Shown: positions 1-8,855, counted from the first letter of the stretch. The stretch: DNA of 64,000 bases from Comamonas endophytica (GCF_023634805.2 NZ_CP106881.1:1364001-1428000), one strand, 5' to 3'. Numbers and translations: made by a program. Notes: generated from the letters alone by a model not told the origin.

Positions 1-355
1 CATGCTGCGCCGGGTCGCCCTGCCCGGACAGCATGCGCTCGGCCAGATGCACCAGCTGCTCCGGGTCCTCGAAGGCCTGGGCCGCATCCAGGTACTCCAT
101 GATGGCCTCGGCCCCCATGATCTCCAGGGGCCGGCCGGCTTCCTTCCTGCGCTCGGAGGAATGCTTGCTCTCCGCCTTCTCGGCATGGTGCATGCTGATC
201 TCTTCGGCCGCGTCGGACAGCATGGTGTCGACGCCATCCACCTGGATCCGCTGCCCGGAAAACTGCCCGACGGACGATTGGCTCCCCTGTCCGGCACGGC
301 TTTGCACTCCGGTGCCATCGACGGAAGCGGTATTGAACGGTTCTATTCGGGACAT
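1..355 (-). CDS. sctW: SctW (YopN/BopN/HrpJ family) T3SS gatekeeper, 3' part missing
   Basis: The reverse frame opens with ATG at 355 and stays open to the left edge, giving about 118 residues. The stretch HLAERMLSGQGDP near the cut end is typical of the HrpJ/YopN gatekeeper domain, and the polar, low-complexity N-terminus is usual for a protein that is itself secreted. SctW proteins sit at the base of the type III export gate and hold back effectors until the translocon is in place. The gene is divergent from the structural operon, and a GGAACC-N14-GTTAC motif lies about 45 bases upstream of its start. The C-terminal domain lies outside the window and cannot be judged. Confidence 0.85.
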   Translation of the reverse strand, partial: MSRIEPFNTASVDGTGVQSRAGQGSQSSVGQFSGQRIQVDGVDTMLSDAAEEISMHHAEKAESKHSSERRKEAGRPLEIMGAEAIMEYLDAAQAFEDPEQLVHLAERMLSGQGDPAQH

Positions 356-400
356 GGTGGGTTCGAGGTGGAGCGGCACGCGCAGGGGCGCGCCTGTGTC

Positions 401-426
401 TGTAACTCCACGGCCGCGCTGGTTCC
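401..426 (-). promoter_or_regulatory. Putative ECF-sigma promoter for sctW
   Basis: On the reverse strand GGAACC (426-421) is followed after 14 bases by GTTACA (406-401). The layout fits an ECF sigma promoter with a GGAACC -35 element, as HrpL-type factors use. The predicted transcript would begin near 394, about 40 bases before the sctW ATG. The same pair occurs at 459-486 on the other strand and at 18733-18758. Assignment to the sigma factor at 17144-17770 is inference. Confidence 0.65.
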
Positions 427-458
427 AACCTAGCAGCGCCCGGACTACAAAATTTCTG

Positions 459-486
459 GGAACTGGCTGACCTGCCCGGTTACTCA
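459..486 (+). promoter_or_regulatory. Putative ECF-sigma promoter for the T3SS operon
   Basis: GGAACT (459-464), a 14-base spacer and GTTACTCA (479-486) repeat the pattern seen before sctW and before the orphan gene at 18692. The expected start point near 491 leaves a leader of about 44 bases before the ATG at 535, close to the spacing at the other two sites. It probably drives the long forward transcript that runs to sctC. Confidence 0.65.
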
Positions 487-534
487 CCAGTACCTGAACT
501 ACGAAGCTTCGATGCCGGCATCGAAGGCAACGAC

Positions 535-825
535 ATGCGCAAAGACACTCCTGAAGCCATCCTGCTCCAGGCCCAGGAACTCATCGAGCGGGTGCAACGC
601 GACCTGGCGGACGGCGACGCCTTCTTTCGCGCGTCTGGCCTGGACCGGCAGGAATTCCATGATTACCTGCAGCACCAGTTGACGCCCCACGAGAAGGAAC
701 AAGCGCGCAAGGCGTTGCGGCAGCAGATGGCGGACATCGAGCAGGAGCTGCGCGAGGAAGCCACGCGCCGCTCCTTTGCCGAGGCTCCGCTGCGCGGCGT
801 GCGGCGCCCGCGCCTCATGGTCTGA
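535..825 (+). CDS. Small helical T3SS-linked protein of unknown function
   Basis: This 96-residue protein is charged, almost certainly helical and probably coiled-coil (Glu/Gln/Arg-rich from about 10 to 80), with no signal peptide or membrane segment. It is the first gene after the putative operon promoter and precedes the tip protein. Size, composition and position suit a small secretion chaperone or co-chaperone, such as those that sit beside YopN/BopN or the needle gene in other systems, but I recognise no specific family. The start has GAAGG about nine bases upstream. The gap to the next gene (826-955) shows no further promoter of the ECF type. Confidence 0.7.
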   Translation: MRKDTPEAILLQAQELIERVQRDLADGDAFFRASGLDRQEFHDYLQHQLTPHEKEQARKALRQQMADIEQELREEATRRSFAEAPLRGVRRPRLMV

Positions 826-955
826 GCAGCGAGACCTCTGGAAACGCGGTGCCTGGCAGCCTGCGTCCCTTTCCGCGCTACGGCTGCAAGCATCCGGTGG
901 CGCCAACCCATGACATGGATTCCTTCCCCCCGGGCAATCCATACAAGGAATATTC

Positions 956-1501
956 ATGAGCACCACCGCTGTAAATGCCATCCCTGAAGGACTGACGAGC
1001 GCGGAAATCAGAACCGTGGGTATCGAAACTTCTCTTCTGGCCGTGCAGGCCAACCGGGCCAGCCTCCTGGAAGACCTGCTGAAGGACCAGATGGAGACCT
1101 TGCAGAAGAAAAACGAGCAGATCGCCAAACTCAATACCCTCATGGCCAGCTTGAACGGCATTCTCACGAAATACACCCAGAATGCCAATCCACTCGATGG
1201 CATTCCTAATGGAATGTCAGAAGACGAGATAAAACAATTCAACGAAGCCCTCGCACCCACAGAGATGACAACTGAGAAACTGCTCGGATTTACCTCCGTC
1301 GAAAAATCGAACAAAAGTGCTCTCGACAAAGCCGTCACATCCATCAAGAGCAGCATTGACAACCTGAGCAATACGCAGCAAATGGACATGCTGCGCATAC
1401 AAAGCATTTCCAACAAACGCAATGAAGCCTTTGAAATGATGACCACCTTCATCAAGAAATTCAGCGACATGCTCAGCGCCATCATCAGAAACATGGCATA
1501 G
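956..1501 (+). CDS. T3SS needle-tip/filament protein, Bsp22/EspA-like
   Basis: A 181-residue protein without cysteines. Two long helical stretches (about 25-75 and 115-180) flank a loop, and the C-terminus has heptad character (KKFSDMLSAIIRNMA). EspA and Bordetella Bsp22, which polymerise into the filament between needle and translocon, share this helix-loop-helix plan and length range. The gene lies just before the LcrH-type chaperone and translocators, as bsp22 does in Bordetella. The start has AAGGA six bases upstream. The assignment rests mainly on architecture and synteny. A tip protein of the LcrV/IpaD class is less likely because the protein is too short. Confidence 0.65.
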   Translation: MSTTAVNAIPEGLTSAEIRTVGIETSLLAVQANRASLLEDLLKDQMETLQKKNEQIAKLNTLMASLNGILTKYTQNANPLDGIPNGMSEDEIKQFNEALAPTEMTTEKLLGFTSVEKSNKSALDKAVTSIKSSIDNLSNTQQMDMLRIQSISNKRNEAFEMMTTFIKKFSDMLSAIIRNMA

Positions 1502-1570
1502 GAATCACTGGGCCATGACGCTGCATGGCTTCACGGCGCAGATCCAGGGCATTTCCAACAGGAGAAGAAT

Positions 1571-2074
1571 ATGACGGCAAGCACGGCGGACGTTTCGGAA
1601 ACCGAGCAGCTTTCGGAAAGAATCGTCGAGTTCCTGAGCGCGGGCGGCACGCTGGGGGAACTGCACGGACATGGTGAGGCCCATCTGGAATCACTGTACG
1701 CCCTGGGCCACCATCTGTATTCGAATACCCGGTACCACGACGCCAAGTTGATTTTCGGCTATCTGGTGATACAGAACCACCGCGAGCCGCGCTACACGAA
1801 TGCCTACGCATCCAGCCTGAAGATGACCGGGGACGCAAAGGAGGCGATCAAGTACTACTCGATCTCCTCGATGCTGGACATGGACGATCCCTTTCCCACC
1901 TTCTACACCGCGGAATGCCTGCTGACCTTGAATTTCATCACGGAAGCCAAGGAAGCCCTGGGCTTCGTGCTGCAGCGGTGCGATGCGCCGCAATATTCCG
2001 AACTCAAGGCCCGGGCCGAAGCAATGCTGGGGCTTTTGGATACATCACCCACTGCCGCCCCAAAAAGCGAATAG
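1571..2074 (+). CDS. LcrH/SycD-type translocator chaperone (BcrH1-like)
   Basis: A 167-residue class II T3SS chaperone. The block LESLYALGHHLYSNTRYHDA and the following helical hairpins are the three tetratricopeptide repeats of the LcrH/SycD family (about residues 35-145). Such chaperones bind the hydrophobic translocators in the cytoplasm and keep them soluble and export-ready. The gene lies between the tip protein and the two translocators. An AGGAGA ribosome site sits six bases before the ATG at 1571. A second, divergent copy of the family follows the translocators at 4085. Confidence 0.85.
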   Translation: MTASTADVSETEQLSERIVEFLSAGGTLGELHGHGEAHLESLYALGHHLYSNTRYHDAKLIFGYLVIQNHREPRYTNAYASSLKMTGDAKEAIKYYSISSMLDMDDPFPTFYTAECLLTLNFITEAKEALGFVLQRCDAPQYSELKARAEAMLGLLDTSPTAAPKSE

Positions 2075-2083
2075 GAGAGATTC

Positions 2084-3184
2084 ATGGACTCGATCAACCC
2101 GGGACGCCAAAGCCAACCGATTTATCCAGTTGAGTCCTCGACTCCTGGCGCGCAAAAAGAAGCCCTGGCCAAGGCAATAAAAGATATTTTTGGCTTCGCG
2201 GCGGCCGCTACGGAAAAAAGCAGTTCCGTGAAGGATCATAACGATGCCCCCGTAATTTCGGAATCCAAGGCCATCATCAATCTGGCAGTGGACAGCGTTT
2301 CCGCGTTCATCACCATGATAGACAGTGACCTGCAGAAGAATCGTCAGGCCACGATGGAGCAGGAAATCACCAGGCTCACCGCGAAGTTGAAAAAATTGAC
2401 GGACGAGCGGCTCACCGCCCTCGAGAAGAACCGCGCCGAGCAGGTCAGGGTGAACGCGGAAAACGCGAAGAGAAAATCAAGTGGGGGAGGTTTCTTTGGC
2501 TGGCTGAAGAAAATCTTCAAGGCAGTGGTTGCGGTTTTCGTGACGGTCGCGGCGGTCGCGGCCACGGTAGCCACAGGTGGAGCGGCCGCACCCTTGCTTG
2601 CGTTGTCGGTGCTTTCGCTGGCATCGACCGCTCTCGACATCGCCAGTGACATCGACAAGGCAAGAGGCGGCAAGGGCTTCGACCATATCACGCAGTGGAT
2701 GGACCCCGGCAGCTTAATGGGCAAGGGCATGGGCGCGCTGGCCAAGAAGCTGGGCGCCAGCGACGCACAGGCAGCCATTGTCTCCACCACCTTCGCCATC
2801 GCGACAACGGTTGCCATCGCGGTCGCCACGGCGGTCGTCACGGCCGGCATATCGACTTCGTCGATCCTGAAGGTCGTAGGGCAGGCGGCAGCCATCGGAA
2901 CAGCGCTTACAGGCATTGTCGATGGCGCAATGACCATTGCAGATGGCCTCAAAGACAGGGAAATCGCAGCAATCGAACGCGATATCGCTTCAGTCCAGGC
3001 CCAACTGAAAAGGGTCATTGCCAACTATATGAAAGCCAGTCAATCGCGGGATGAAGTGATGGAAGACTTGAAGAATTTCCTGGAAGGAGCGAAGAAGATT
3101 CCGGAAATAGCATCCCAGATAGTCCAAGCCCGCGGCGCATCCGACTCGCAGATCATCGGCAACATGGCCCCACAAACCGCCTGA
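2084..3184 (+). CDS. sctE: Major translocator SctE (YopB/BopB/IpaB-like)
   Basis: A 366-residue protein with two long hydrophobic regions at about 147-190 and 228-285 (alanine, valine and threonine rich), flanked by amphipathic coiled-coil segments (about 75-130 and 295-345). This is the layout of the larger pore-forming translocator, which inserts into the host membrane as a hairpin. There is no Sec signal, as expected for a type III substrate. The gene starts ten bases after the LcrH-type chaperone, with a GGAGA site. It pairs with the single-pass translocator at 3206. Sequence conservation in this family is low, so the call rests on topology and context. Confidence 0.8.
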   Translation: MDSINPGRQSQPIYPVESSTPGAQKEALAKAIKDIFGFAAAATEKSSSVKDHNDAPVISESKAIINLAVDSVSAFITMIDSDLQKNRQATMEQEITRLTAKLKKLTDERLTALEKNRAEQVRVNAENAKRKSSGGGFFGWLKKIFKAVVAVFVTVAAVAATVATGGAAAPLLALSVLSLASTALDIASDIDKARGGKGFDHITQWMDPGSLMGKGMGALAKKLGASDAQAAIVSTTFAIATTVAIAVATAVVTAGISTSSILKVVGQAAAIGTALTGIVDGAMTIADGLKDREIAAIERDIASVQAQLKRVIANYMKASQSRDEVMEDLKNFLEGAKKIPEIASQIVQARGASDSQIIGNMAPQTA

Positions 3185-3205
3185 GCTTGAAACAAGGAAA
3201 ACACC

Positions 3206-4069
3206 ATGACCGTTTCTTCGACTCAAAACGCTGCACAACATGCAAGGCATGACTTGGTTGGATCGTCGGAAAACCAGGCTGCGAATCGTGCAGATTCCAA
3301 TGTTCTAGCCGAGCAAGCTTCCGTAAACACCCTCGCCCCTCAGGACATACTGGAACATTACAACTTTTCCTCTCTTCGTGAAAGTTTTGAATACTTCTCC
3401 TTGACCGAACCGGAAAAAGAAATCCAAGACAAGCTCCAAGACAAAATAAAAAACACCTTGGACAAGATCGAATCCATGGATGCCAAGACGGTATTGATGG
3501 ACATGGAAGACATCATGGGCCTGATGCTCCAGTTCGCCCAGGAGATGCGAAAGAATGGGCGGGAGGTGCGTGCAGCGAATATGCAGGCCAGCGTCGACAT
3601 GCTCAATGCCGCGGCCGATGAGATCAAGAAGGCCGGCGAGGCGAACTACAAAGCCGCGATGATCACGTCCGCATTGAAAATCCTCAGCGGCGTCATTCAA
3701 ATCGGAGCATCCGCCGCTGCATTCACCCAATCCATGAAATCCGCCAAGGCAATGGCTGCCAAGGATGAAGCCGGCGCTGCCGAGTTCAAAGGAAAGGCAG
3801 ACTTCATCAACGGCCTGGCGCAAAGCATCACCACCATGGCCGACGGAATAGGCGGCATGGTGACTGCGGGTCTCAAAATGGATGCAGCGGAAGCCGATTC
3901 CATGAGGGCCAAATTCGAGGCCTGGTCCAAACAGAAAGATGCCAAATCCAGCGAAGGTGGCGAAGACTTTGCCCACGCGGCCGATTTTATAAAGGCCGTA
4001 TTCGATGCAATGAACAGCACATATCAAGCAAACCATGCAATCAATCACGACATGATTCAAAACTTTTAA
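3206..4069 (+). CDS. sctB: Minor translocator SctB (YopD/BopD-like)
   Basis: A 287-residue protein with one clear hydrophobic stretch (about 150-175, AAMITSALKILSGVIQIGAS), helical flanks and a variable polar N-terminus. It fits the smaller single-pass translocator that completes the pore with SctE. An AAGGA ribosome site precedes the ATG at 3206. The gene is followed within 20 bases by the second LcrH-type chaperone, so both translocators are enclosed by chaperone genes. Codon use is more AT-rich (for example AAA and AAT) than in the neighbouring apparatus genes, a common trait of T3SS-secreted proteins. Confidence 0.78.
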   Translation: MTVSSTQNAAQHARHDLVGSSENQAANRADSNVLAEQASVNTLAPQDILEHYNFSSLRESFEYFSLTEPEKEIQDKLQDKIKNTLDKIESMDAKTVLMDMEDIMGLMLQFAQEMRKNGREVRAANMQASVDMLNAAADEIKKAGEANYKAAMITSALKILSGVIQIGASAAAFTQSMKSAKAMAAKDEAGAAEFKGKADFINGLAQSITTMADGIGGMVTAGLKMDAAEADSMRAKFEAWSKQKDAKSSEGGEDFAHAADFIKAVFDAMNSTYQANHAINHDMIQNF

Positions 4070-4084
4070 TTGATCTCCGAATAT

Positions 4085-4552
4085 ATGCCAGACACCTCAA
4101 ATGCAGATATCGTCAAAAAATTCATTGCCGATCTCGAGGCCCTGCCCTCGCGCGCGCGGCTGGATGATGACGACACGGAAATCATCTATGCAGAGGCCTA
4201 TCAGCTGGTGCAACAGGGCAATTTTGAAAAAGCCGTCAGTCTTTTTTCCATGATTTCCATTTACCGGCCGACCACTATCAAATACTTGGCCGGGCTGGCA
4301 ATCTGCGAGAAGAAGCTAGGGCGCCCTGAATCCGCGGCCGGCATCTATGCCTTCATGGCCCTGATCGAAACCGAGCAGCCACTGCATCACCTGTGCATTG
4401 CCGAATGCCTGCTGCAACAGGGAAAGAAACAGGAAGCGCGCGAAAGCCTGGCGCTGGTCGTGCAATTTTGCGAGGCGAACAGCGGCCACGAGAAGACCCT
4501 GGCGCGCGCCCGGGCCATCGACGCGCTGCTGGCGCATGCCAATGCTGCCTGA
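4085..4552 (+). CDS. Second LcrH/SycD-type chaperone (BcrH2-like)
   Basis: A 155-residue tetratricopeptide protein. Hairpins such as AYQLVQQGNFEKAVSLFSMI and IAECLLQQGKKQEARESLAL mark the repeats of the class II chaperone family. I chose the ATG at 4085; a TTG at 4070 directly after the sctB stop would add five residues, and neither start has a strong ribosome site. It probably serves one of the two translocators, while the protein at 1571 serves the other. Its end overlaps the start of the next gene, so the two are probably translationally coupled. Confidence 0.8.
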   Translation: MPDTSNADIVKKFIADLEALPSRARLDDDDTEIIYAEAYQLVQQGNFEKAVSLFSMISIYRPTTIKYLAGLAICEKKLGRPESAAGIYAFMALIETEQPLHHLCIAECLLQQGKKQEARESLALVVQFCEANSGHEKTLARARAIDALLAHANAA

Positions 4553-4967
4553 TGCCAGCGATATCCGCCTGCTGACCCAGGTCGGCTTCCTGGCCGCCGG
4601 CCGGGGCGACGTGCCGCGGGCGCTGCGCATCTTCAATGCCCTGGCATTGCTGCGGCCCGGCCAGGCGTTCAGCTTCGTGGGGCTGGCCTGCGCGCTGATG
4701 AATGCGGCGCGTGCGCCGGAAGCGGTGCAGAAGCTGCAGGCGGCCTGCCTGCCGCCCGGCCCCGAGTCGGACCTGGTGCAGGCCTTCCAGGGCCTGGCGC
4801 TGCAGCTGGCCGGGCGTGCGGGGGAAAGCACCTACCTGCTGCGCCAGATCGTGCTGCGCGCCGGCAATGACACCCCTTCCGAAGGTGCGCGGCTTGCCGC
4901 CAGCCTGCTGGGCGAAGACCTGGGCGCCGCAGCGCTGCCCGCGTCCGCACGGCCTCCGTCTTCTTGA
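4536..4967 (+). CDS. TPR-type T3SS chaperone, SctG/Bcr4-like
   Basis: A 143-residue protein of helical hairpins (AAGRGDVPRALRIFNALALL, LACALMNAARAPEAVQKLQA), resembling the HrpB1/YscG group of T3SS proteins. It lies immediately before sctI, where Bordetella has bcr4; as I recall, Bcr4 has been described as a chaperone for the inner rod protein. YscG-type proteins instead guard the needle subunit. Both roles fit a small tetratricopeptide-like fold. The gene overlaps the previous one by 17 bases; an ATG at 4542 is an alternative start. Confidence 0.6.
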   Translation: MPMLPDASDIRLLTQVGFLAAGRGDVPRALRIFNALALLRPGQAFSFVGLACALMNAARAPEAVQKLQAACLPPGPESDLVQAFQGLALQLAGRAGESTYLLRQIVLRAGNDTPSEGARLAASLLGEDLGAAALPASARPPSS

Positions 4968-4980
4968 TTCAGGAATTGCC

Positions 4981-5400
4981 ATGGAAATCACCGCCCTTCT
5001 TGCCGCTGCGCGCCCCGAGCCTCTGATGGGCGCGGGGGTGGCGCCGCCGCCGGATACCGCTGCGACGCAGCGCTTCGCGGCCCTGATGCAGGCGCCTGCC
5101 GCTGGCGATGTCGCCGCGGCCCCGCCTGCCCTGGCCCCGGCGTCCGTCGCTCCGGCGGCTCCGGACTCCCACAGCGTCGGAGACCGCATTCTCCAGGGCA
5201 TGCAGGGCGTGTCCACCGAGATGCGCTCCGCCTGGACCAAGGTCTCCGACATGCTGAGCCCGGGCCACCCGATGCTCAGCATGCAGGAGATGCTCGGCCT
5301 GCAGCTGCACCTGACGCAGGCTTCGATGCAGTTCGAGCTGGTGGGCAAGGGCATCAGCCGTTCCACGCAGAATTTCGACCAACTGGTGCGCGTGCAATGA
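4981..5400 (+). CDS. sctI: T3SS inner rod protein SctI (BscI/YscI-like)
   Basis: A 139-residue protein with a Pro/Ala-rich first half (to about residue 60) and a helical C-terminus that ends in the pattern LGLQLHLTQASMQFELVGKG, typical of YscI/PrgJ-type rod proteins that assemble inside the basal body. Its stop overlaps the sctJ ATG by four bases (ATGA). The Ala/Pro-rich part is probably disordered. The identification is supported by the conserved tail and by its position just before sctJ. Confidence 0.82.
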   Translation: MEITALLAAARPEPLMGAGVAPPPDTAATQRFAALMQAPAAGDVAAAPPALAPASVAPAAPDSHSVGDRILQGMQGVSTEMRSAWTKVSDMLSPGHPMLSMQEMLGLQLHLTQASMQFELVGKGISRSTQNFDQLVRVQ

Positions 5401-6206
5401 ACTTCCGCTTTTCTCCCCGGTGGCTGCGCCGCGGGTTGCAGCTGGCGCTCCTGGGAAGCTGCCTGGTGCTGGCCGCCTGCGTCGGCCGTGTGGAACTGAT
5501 GGGCGCGATTGCCGAGGAAGAGGCCAACGAAGTGGTGGCGGCGCTGATCAAGGCGCAGATTCCCACCGACAAGGTCGCGGGCAAGGATGGCATGGTCGGC
5601 GTGCGCGTGGCCGCCAGCGACGTGGGCCGCGCGCTGGAAGTGCTGCGCGCCAACGGGCTGCCGCGCGAGCGCTTTGCCGGCATGGGCCAGGTCTTCAAGA
5701 AGGAAGGGCTGATCTCCTCGCCGCTCGAGGAGCGCGCGCGCTATGTCTACGCGCTGTCGCAGGAGCTGTCGAACACCCTGTCCAAGATCGACGGCGTGCT
5801 GGCCGCGCGCGTGCATGTGGTGCTGCCCGAGCGCGGCACGGCCGGGGAAACCGGCGTCGTCTCCACGGCTGCGGTCTTCATCAAGCACCAGGACGGCTAC
5901 AACCTGGAAATCATCCAGCCGCAGATCCGCCGCCTGGTCACCAACAGCATCCCCAGCCTGAGCGCCGACCGGGTGTCGGTGGTGTTCGTGGCCTCGCAGG
6001 CGCGCGCCGGCGCCGTGCCCGCCGAGCCGGCGCAATCGGTCTGGGGCTTCGAGGTGCCGCAAGGCGCGGCCGCTGGCCTGTCCTGGCTGATCTGGTCGCT
6101 GGCCACCGTGGCGGCGCTGGCGCTGGCGGCGCTGGGTTATGGTGCCTGGCACTTCCGCGCGATGCTGCGACCCGCGCTGGCATCGTTGACCACGAGGGCC
6201 CCGTGA
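5397..6206 (+). CDS. sctJ: T3SS inner-ring lipoprotein SctJ
   Basis: A 269-residue lipoprotein of the YscJ/PrgK/FliF family, forming the inner membrane-side ring of the basal body. The signal peptide ends in the lipobox Leu25-Ala-Ala-Cys28. Two ring-building domains follow (about 32-90 and 100-195), with family hallmarks such as the stretch around EEEANEVVAAL and RVHVVLPE. A C-terminal membrane helix lies at about 220-245. It begins with ATGA overlapping the sctI stop and overlaps the next gene by four bases, so it sits within a tightly coupled operon. Confidence 0.93.
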   Translation: MNFRFSPRWLRRGLQLALLGSCLVLAACVGRVELMGAIAEEEANEVVAALIKAQIPTDKVAGKDGMVGVRVAASDVGRALEVLRANGLPRERFAGMGQVFKKEGLISSPLEERARYVYALSQELSNTLSKIDGVLAARVHVVLPERGTAGETGVVSTAAVFIKHQDGYNLEIIQPQIRRLVTNSIPSLSADRVSVVFVASQARAGAVPAEPAQSVWGFEVPQGAAAGLSWLIWSLATVAALALAALGYGAWHFRAMLRPALASLTTRAP

Positions 6207-6880
6207 ACACCGCGCACCCCGCCCTCTGGTCGCAGCCGCTGCAGCGCTTCAACCTGCTGCCCAGCCTTGGCCTGCATGCCAGCCGTGCGCAGCATTGGCT
6301 GCCCGGCCATGCCGACGCGGCCGCCTGGCTGGCACAGCCGGCAAGCCACAGGCAATGGCACCGGCGCTGGTCGCAACTGCTGCTCGAGCGCCTGCAAGCC
6401 GACGCCGAGCCGGTGCGCGACCTGGCGCATCCCGCGCTGCCGCTGGCGCTGGCCAGCCCGGCGCTGCTGCACGCCACGGGGCGCCATGCCGGATCGCTGC
6501 TGCTGGGCAAGGACCTGCGCCGGCGCATTGCGCGCGCCTCGGTGCACGAGGCCGAGCAGGCCATTGGCGCCGCGGCGCTGCGCTGGGTCTGTGCCCAGGG
6601 CGCCGCCTTGCATCCGGGGCTGAATGACCCGCAGCCCTGGCTGGGCCGGGGACTGGCCCAAGGCGCCGACGCGCTGGGCGCGGGCGTGCTGGCCCAGTGC
6701 TGGCATGACGCACCCGCGCCCCTGCGCCGGCGTGCCGACTGGAAGCTGCCCATGGACGCCGAAACTCCCGCCTCCCGCGAGGCCAGCGGCATGACACCCA
6801 TCCAGGCACGCCACATGTGCCTGCAGATCCTGCTTTTCCTGGAGCCCGAATGGCTTTCCTCGTTTCCCGCGACCCACTGA
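6203..6880 (+). CDS. sctK: T3SS sorting-platform protein SctK
   Basis: A 225-residue protein starting with GTG at 6203 (GTGA overlap with the sctJ stop). The pattern LLLGKDLRRRIARASV and the surrounding helices match the YscK/OrgA-type accessory protein that links the cytoplasmic sorting platform to the ring. It is soluble, leucine and alanine rich and without membrane segments. The order sctJ-sctK-sctL-sctN is standard. The family is weakly conserved, so synteny carries much of the weight. Confidence 0.8.
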   Translation: MNTAHPALWSQPLQRFNLLPSLGLHASRAQHWLPGHADAAAWLAQPASHRQWHRRWSQLLLERLQADAEPVRDLAHPALPLALASPALLHATGRHAGSLLLGKDLRRRIARASVHEAEQAIGAAALRWVCAQGAALHPGLNDPQPWLGRGLAQGADALGAGVLAQCWHDAPAPLRRRADWKLPMDAETPASREASGMTPIQARHMCLQILLFLEPEWLSSFPATH

Positions 6881-7491
6881 CGCCGCAGCGCAAGCTGCAG
6901 GCACGCATCGCGCCGGGCACCCGCGTGCTGCGCGCCGCGGACGTCGACGCCTGGACCCAGGCCGAAGGCCTGGTCGCTGCCGCCCGTGCCCAGGCCGAGG
7001 CAATCGTCGGCGCGGCCCAGGCAGCCCATGACGAGGAATGCCGGCGCGGCTACGCCGAAGGCCTGGCCGAAGCCCAGATGGTCCAGGCCGAGAAGATGAT
7101 GGAAACCGCGAGCCGCACCATCGAATATTTCTCCCAGGTGGAGACCGACATGGTGGCGCTGGTCATGGGCGCGGTGCGCAAGATCATGGAGGACTACGAT
7201 GATGCCGACCGGGTGGTGACCGTCGTCAGGAATGCGCTGGCGGTGGTGCGCAACCAGAAACAGATGACGCTGCGCCTGCATCCGCAGCAGGTAGAAACGG
7301 TGCGCTCGCGCATCAATTACCTGCTGTCCGCCTTTCCCGGCGTGGGTTATCTGGACATCGTCGCCGATGCCCGCCTGGGGCTGCATGCCTGCGTCGTGGA
7401 AAGCGAGATCGGCCTGGTCGAGGCGAGCATCGAAGGCCAGCTCGCGGCGCTGGAAAGAGCCTTCCAGAAAGTGCTGGGCAGCCGCATATGA
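6850..7491 (+). CDS. sctL: T3SS stator protein SctL
   Basis: A 213-residue member of the YscL/FliH family, which tethers and regulates the SctN ATPase and forms the spokes of the sorting platform. An alanine/glutamate-rich helix (about 35-85) is followed by the conserved C-terminal domain (about 100-210, including [20 protein letters not shown]). I chose ATG 6850, which overlaps the sctK end by 31 bases; a frame start at 6817 would add 11 residues. Its stop overlaps the sctN ATG by four bases. Confidence 0.9.
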   Translation: MAFLVSRDPLTPQRKLQARIAPGTRVLRAADVDAWTQAEGLVAAARAQAEAIVGAAQAAHDEECRRGYAEGLAEAQMVQAEKMMETASRTIEYFSQVETDMVALVMGAVRKIMEDYDDADRVVTVVRNALAVVRNQKQMTLRLHPQQVETVRSRINYLLSAFPGVGYLDIVADARLGLHACVVESEIGLVEASIEGQLAALERAFQKVLGSRI

Positions 7492-8855
7492 ACCCCTCCG
7501 GCCCGCCCGGCGCGCGCGCGTTGCGCCAGTTCGACTACATCACCGAGATGATGCAGCTGGCGCTGGACGACGCGCCCATGCTGCAGATCAAGGGCCGCGT
7601 GACCCAGGTGATCGGCACCATCATCAAGGCCGTGGTGCCGACGGTGAAGGTCGGCGAGGTCTGCCTGCTGCGCAACCCGGGCGAGGATTTCGAGATGAAG
7701 GCCGAGGTCGTGGGCTTCGCGCGCGACGCGGCCCTGCTCACGCCCATCGGCGACATGTACGGCATCTCCGCCGCCACCGAGGTGATTCCCACGGGCCGCG
7801 CGCACCTGGTGCCGGTGGGCTTCGGCCTGCTGGGCCGCGTGCTCGACGGCCTGGGCCGGCCGCTGGACGTGGCCGAGCGCGGCCCGCTGGAGGCGAGCAA
7901 GTTCTACCCCGTGTTTGCCGAGGCCCCCGATCCGCTCGGGCGCCGCATCATCAGCCAGCCGCTGGAGCTTGGCGTGCGCGCGCTCGACTCCGTGCTGACC
8001 TGCGGCGAAGGCCAGCGCATGGGTATTTTCGCGGCCGCCGGCGGCGGCAAGTCGACGCTGATGGGCATGCTGGTCAAGGGCGCCGACGTGGATGTGACCG
8101 TCGTGGCGCTGATCGGCGAGCGCGGCCGCGAGGTGCGCGAGTTCCTGGAGCACGAGCTGGGCGAGGAAGGCCGCAGGAAAAGCGTCATCGTCTGCGCCAC
8201 CAGCGACAAGTCGTCGATGGAACGCGCCAAGGCGGCCTACGTGGCCACGGCCATCGCCGAGTATTTCCGCGACCAGGGCAAGAAGGTGCTGTTCCTGATG
8301 GATTCGGTGACCCGCTTCGCGCGCGCCCAGCGCGAAATCGGCCTGGCTGCGGGCGAGCCGCCGACGCGCCGCGGCTACCCGCCCTCGGTGTTCGCCACGC
8401 TGCCCAAGCTGATGGAGCGCGTGGGCATGAACGACAAGGGCTCGATCACCGCGCTCTACACGGTGCTGGTCGAGGGCGACGACATGACCGAGCCGATCGC
8501 CGACGAAACCCGCTCGATCCTGGACGGCCACATCGTGCTGTCGCGCAAGCTGGCTTCGTCCAACCACTATCCGGCCATCGACGTGCTGGCTTCGACCTCG
8601 CGCGTGATGAACGCCGTGGTCACGCCGGAGCACAGGCACATGGCCGGCCGCCTGCGCGAGCTCATGGCCAAGTACGAGGAGGTCGATCTGCTGGTCAAGA
8701 TCGGCGAGTACAAGCGCGGCGGCGATCCGGCCACCGACGAGGCCATCGACAAGATCGAGGCCATCCGCCGCTTCCTGAGGCAGCGCACCGATGAAAACTC
8801 CAGCCTGCCGCAAACGCTGGCGGCGCTGGAACAACTGACAGGCCGTGCGCGATGA
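7488..8855 (+). CDS. sctN: T3SS ATPase SctN
   Basis: A 455-residue ATPase homologous to the F1 beta subunit, FliI and YscN. It strips chaperones from substrates and helps to energise export. The Walker A loop reads AAGGGKST with the lysine at 188, and the Walker B region [21 protein letters not shown] is intact. Length and domain order are normal. Its ATG overlaps the sctL stop and its stop overlaps the sctO start. This is the most strongly conserved soluble T3SS component and fixes the identity of the locus. Confidence 0.97.
   Translation: MNPSGPPGARALRQFDYITEMMQLALDDAPMLQIKGRVTQVIGTIIKAVVPTVKVGEVCLLRNPGEDFEMKAEVVGFARDAALLTPIGDMYGISAATEVIPTGRAHLVPVGFGLLGRVLDGLGRPLDVAERGPLEASKFYPVFAEAPDPLGRRIISQPLELGVRALDSVLTCGEGQRMGIFAAAGGGKSTLMGMLVKGADVDVTVVALIGERGREVREFLEHELGEEGRRKSVIVCATSDKSSMERAKAAYVATAIAEYFRDQGKKVLFLMDSVTRFARAQREIGLAAGEPPTRRGYPPSVFATLPKLMERVGMNDKGSITALYTVLVEGDDMTEPIADETRSILDGHIVLSRKLASSNHYPAIDVLASTSRVMNAVVTPEHRHMAGRLRELMAKYEEVDLLVKIGEYKRGGDPATDEAIDKIEAIRRFLRQRTDENSSLPQTLAALEQLTGRAR

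Noticed and set aside
2..470. Two forward open frames at the left edge
   Set aside because: They overlap the reverse-strand sctW frame, which has clear gatekeeper features, and their products resemble nothing.
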